DNA from: Coffea arabica
Taxonomy: Eukaryota; Streptophyta; Magnoliopsida; Gentianales; Rubiaceae
Direction: 5' to 3'
DNA length: 64,000 nt
Assembly: GCF_036785885.1 (NCBI RefSeq)
Contig: NC_092312.1
Coordinates: 11,302,001-11,366,000 of the forward strand
Positions 62,342-64,000 of the stretch are shown here, one piece after another. The notes below the pieces were generated by a model that worked only from the letters and a program-made list of their open reading frames with translations, made no database searches and was not told the origin of the DNA. Each line of letters opens with the position of its first letter. The first letter of the stretch is position 1. The translations under genes were made by a program, and so were the position numbers.

Positions 62342-62785
62342 TCTCAACGTCTTATTTCAATATCATACAAATCACACAGTAGAGACAACGTGCCAGTAAT
62401 ATCGCAACGGATCTTCTGTCCCACACCCTGTGCCACTTTTTATTATATTGCTATTTCTCCTTCATAAACAACATGTCCTAATTCCTTTTTGCTTCCTTAA
62501 GATCCAATAACTATTAATTGAGTAATACACAAAATTTAACAAACTCAAAAAATCAAAATGCATAAAAAATTAGATTTTTTATGAATTTTCTGCTATATTT
62601 TTTAATTTTTTATTATATATTGCTTTTTTGAAGCTGTTGTATTTATTTTTTACTTAATTAATAGTTATTGGATCTTAAGGAAGAAAAAAGGAATTAAAAT
62701 ATGATGCACACAAACAACATCTAGGAAATACACCAGAAGAAAATTATACAGACAACATTATTATTCAAATGATGCAACCAAAATA
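62342..62785. other. Terpene synthase 3' flank
   Basis: AT-rich sequence. CCTAATTCCTTTTTGCTTCCTTAAGATCCAATAACTATTAATT at about 62477-62520 is mirrored by its inverse at about 62656-62695, an imperfect foldback that may be a small MITE of about 220 bp. No coding sequence. Confidence 0.5.
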
Positions 62786-63866
62786 TTAAAATCTTGGCGG
62801 GACACAGACTGCTCCACTACCACAAACGGAAATAGGATTCTTGATCAGTAACTGCTGTCCCATGAACATGGCTTTGCCGCCGCGGTATTTGACTTTGATG
62901 TTGGGTTCGAAACGGGCAGCAATTTTGACGACATTTTTCTTTTCTGGAGGAGCTGATGATGGCATTGGCAGTGGCTTAACTCGATGGTCTGGAGTTTGAG
63001 TATAATCAGGAGGAATGTGGATGGCTTTCTTGATATTATCAATCAAATCTTCCTTGCTGTCATATAGGTTGGTGGAGTTGAAAAACATCTGAAATACTTT
63101 CATGCAAGATAAATGCAAATGCCTGAATGATTTAGGCATATCGCTGGAGCTATCTTCCAGAACAATTTGTAGGAATTCTTTCGTCTTCTCGTCCAAAATG
63201 TGTTTCACATAAGCAACCGAATCATCAATATCCGCCTCTGGATTTTCATTTAAGTGGAGCGTCACCATGTTCATTTTCCCATCCTCTTGTTCTTTCTAAT
63301 AAGAGAGTAAAATCAATAATCATAATTTATGCTTATTAGCAAGGGTACAGCTAGTCAAAAACAGATTGTTAAATGATTACTTGATAGCTCTGAGTGTCAT
63401 TCACCAAACGGGTGGAAGCCATGAGCAATTTCGTGATGTCTCTGTACTTGCCCGGCTTGAACTCTTCCACCGGCAGTTTTTGACATAAGAAACGAGAAGC
63501 AGGAAGAACGAGCGTGTGTGCCGCAATAGATACCATGCCGGTTTCTAGATATTCCTCCATGGATGGTAGGTAACCGGTGTCACTCCAAGTCTTTTCTGTC
63601 ATCCAAGAAAGAAATGTTTCCCGCCACTGTCATTGAAAAATTATGTGTTTGTCAGTGAAAAATAGCACTCATGTTTAATCGACACAATGTACATGGAATT
63701 ATCAAGAAATGAGATTTTGGTTCGAAAGCGTACAATATCCCTAAATTCCTTCAAGAATCTGGTTTGTTCTTGCTGAAGATGGTATGTAGCTGCAGTCTTT
63801 GTCACTAGATCATCAAGGGTATCAAAGATTGTCTTACTGTGGCTCCTCAAATTTTGGCCATCCCAT
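62786..63866 (-). CDS. TPS-e/f terpene synthase (linalool / geranyllinalool synthase-like), 3' exons
   Basis: The gene is cut by the right edge. Three exons remain on the minus strand: 63734-63866, 63381-63626 and 62786-63295, with consistent phases and 296 complete codons before the stop. The class I terpene synthase C-terminus is recognisable: WDGQNLRSHSKTIFDTLDDL, YLETGMVSIAAHTLVLPAS, the NSE/DTE metal-binding motif NDTQSYQKE (split by an intron between Q and K), EDGKMNMVTLHL and KVFQMFFNSTNLYDS. These phrases are typical of TPS-f enzymes that make linalool or geranyllinalool from prenyl diphosphates. The DDxxD exon lies beyond the window, so activity cannot be judged. The last 65 or so residues (from HRVKPLPMPSS to VCVPPRF) extend past the conserved fold and are not familiar. 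Exons are open and look intact. Confidence 0.9.
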
Positions 63867-64000
63867 CTGTAAGGATTTAGACCACAGGAGCGAATATAAG
63901 TAATAAGAGGAACATGTACATTATCAGCACAAGAAGAAAAATTTTGTAGCATGAATGATAGTGTATATGATACTGCACATAAAATCTAAGCCAGCTGGTT

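Overview
The window is nuclear DNA of a flowering plant, almost certainly a eudicot. It shows AT-rich intergenic space, multi-exon genes with GT/AG introns, plant-specific gene families and dense plant transposon debris. The mix of families and MITEs suggests an asterid, but this is inference and the species cannot be fixed from the sequence. No bacterial, organellar, rRNA or intact tRNA genes were seen.

Six protein-coding genes are supported. (1) 104-1547 (-), the 5' end of a GID8-type LisH/CTLH protein of the CTLH/GID E3 ligase complex. (2) 8581-19644 (+), a 12-exon SNF2/RAD5-type helicase with an internal RING finger (CHR28-like); its coding parts join to a predicted 1350 residues. (3) 29373-32568 (+), a 7-exon Yellow Stripe-Like metal-nicotianamine transporter of 678 residues. 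(4) 48439-49395 (-), an intronless alpha/beta hydrolase of the monoacylglycerol lipase / caffeoylshikimate esterase family. (5) 54555-58863 (+), a 10-exon serine carboxypeptidase-like protein of 473 residues. (6) 62786-63866 (-), the last three exons of a TPS-e/f terpene synthase resembling linalool/geranyllinalool synthases, cut by the right edge. They are unrelated housekeeping, transport and specialised-metabolism genes, and nothing indicates co-regulation or a cluster.

The space between them is a layered record of transposition. 1859-3463 is a Mutator-like element with about 275-bp inverted termini and a perfect 9-bp target duplication. 6494-7893 is a second Mutator-like element that was itself hit by a Harbinger-like element (6930-7784) with a strand-asymmetric, G-run-rich core. 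5530-5727 and 59188-59578 are SINE-like elements with perfect 14- and 12-bp target duplications. 21441-24013 is a hAT relic that keeps the transposase C-terminus and hosts a nested AT-minisatellite element. 34051-37591 is another nested element. 37664-47485 is a 9.8-kb Ty3/Gypsy retrotransposon of the Tat lineage on the minus strand, with 5-bp target duplications, two RNase H domains, and an antisense ORF with its own TATA box; it is broken by many stops and active-site changes. A small family of foldback MITEs recurs in the intergenic DNA.

The most notable small observations are a decayed extra copy of a helicase exon inside a helicase-gene intron (13132-13181), a 27-nt fragment of the 5' end of U6 snRNA (5207-5233), and a 56-codon in-frame tandem duplication in the retrotransposon polyprotein. 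I saw no clear sign of an entirely new biological system. The best leads are the antisense retrotransposon gene and the nested low-complexity elements.
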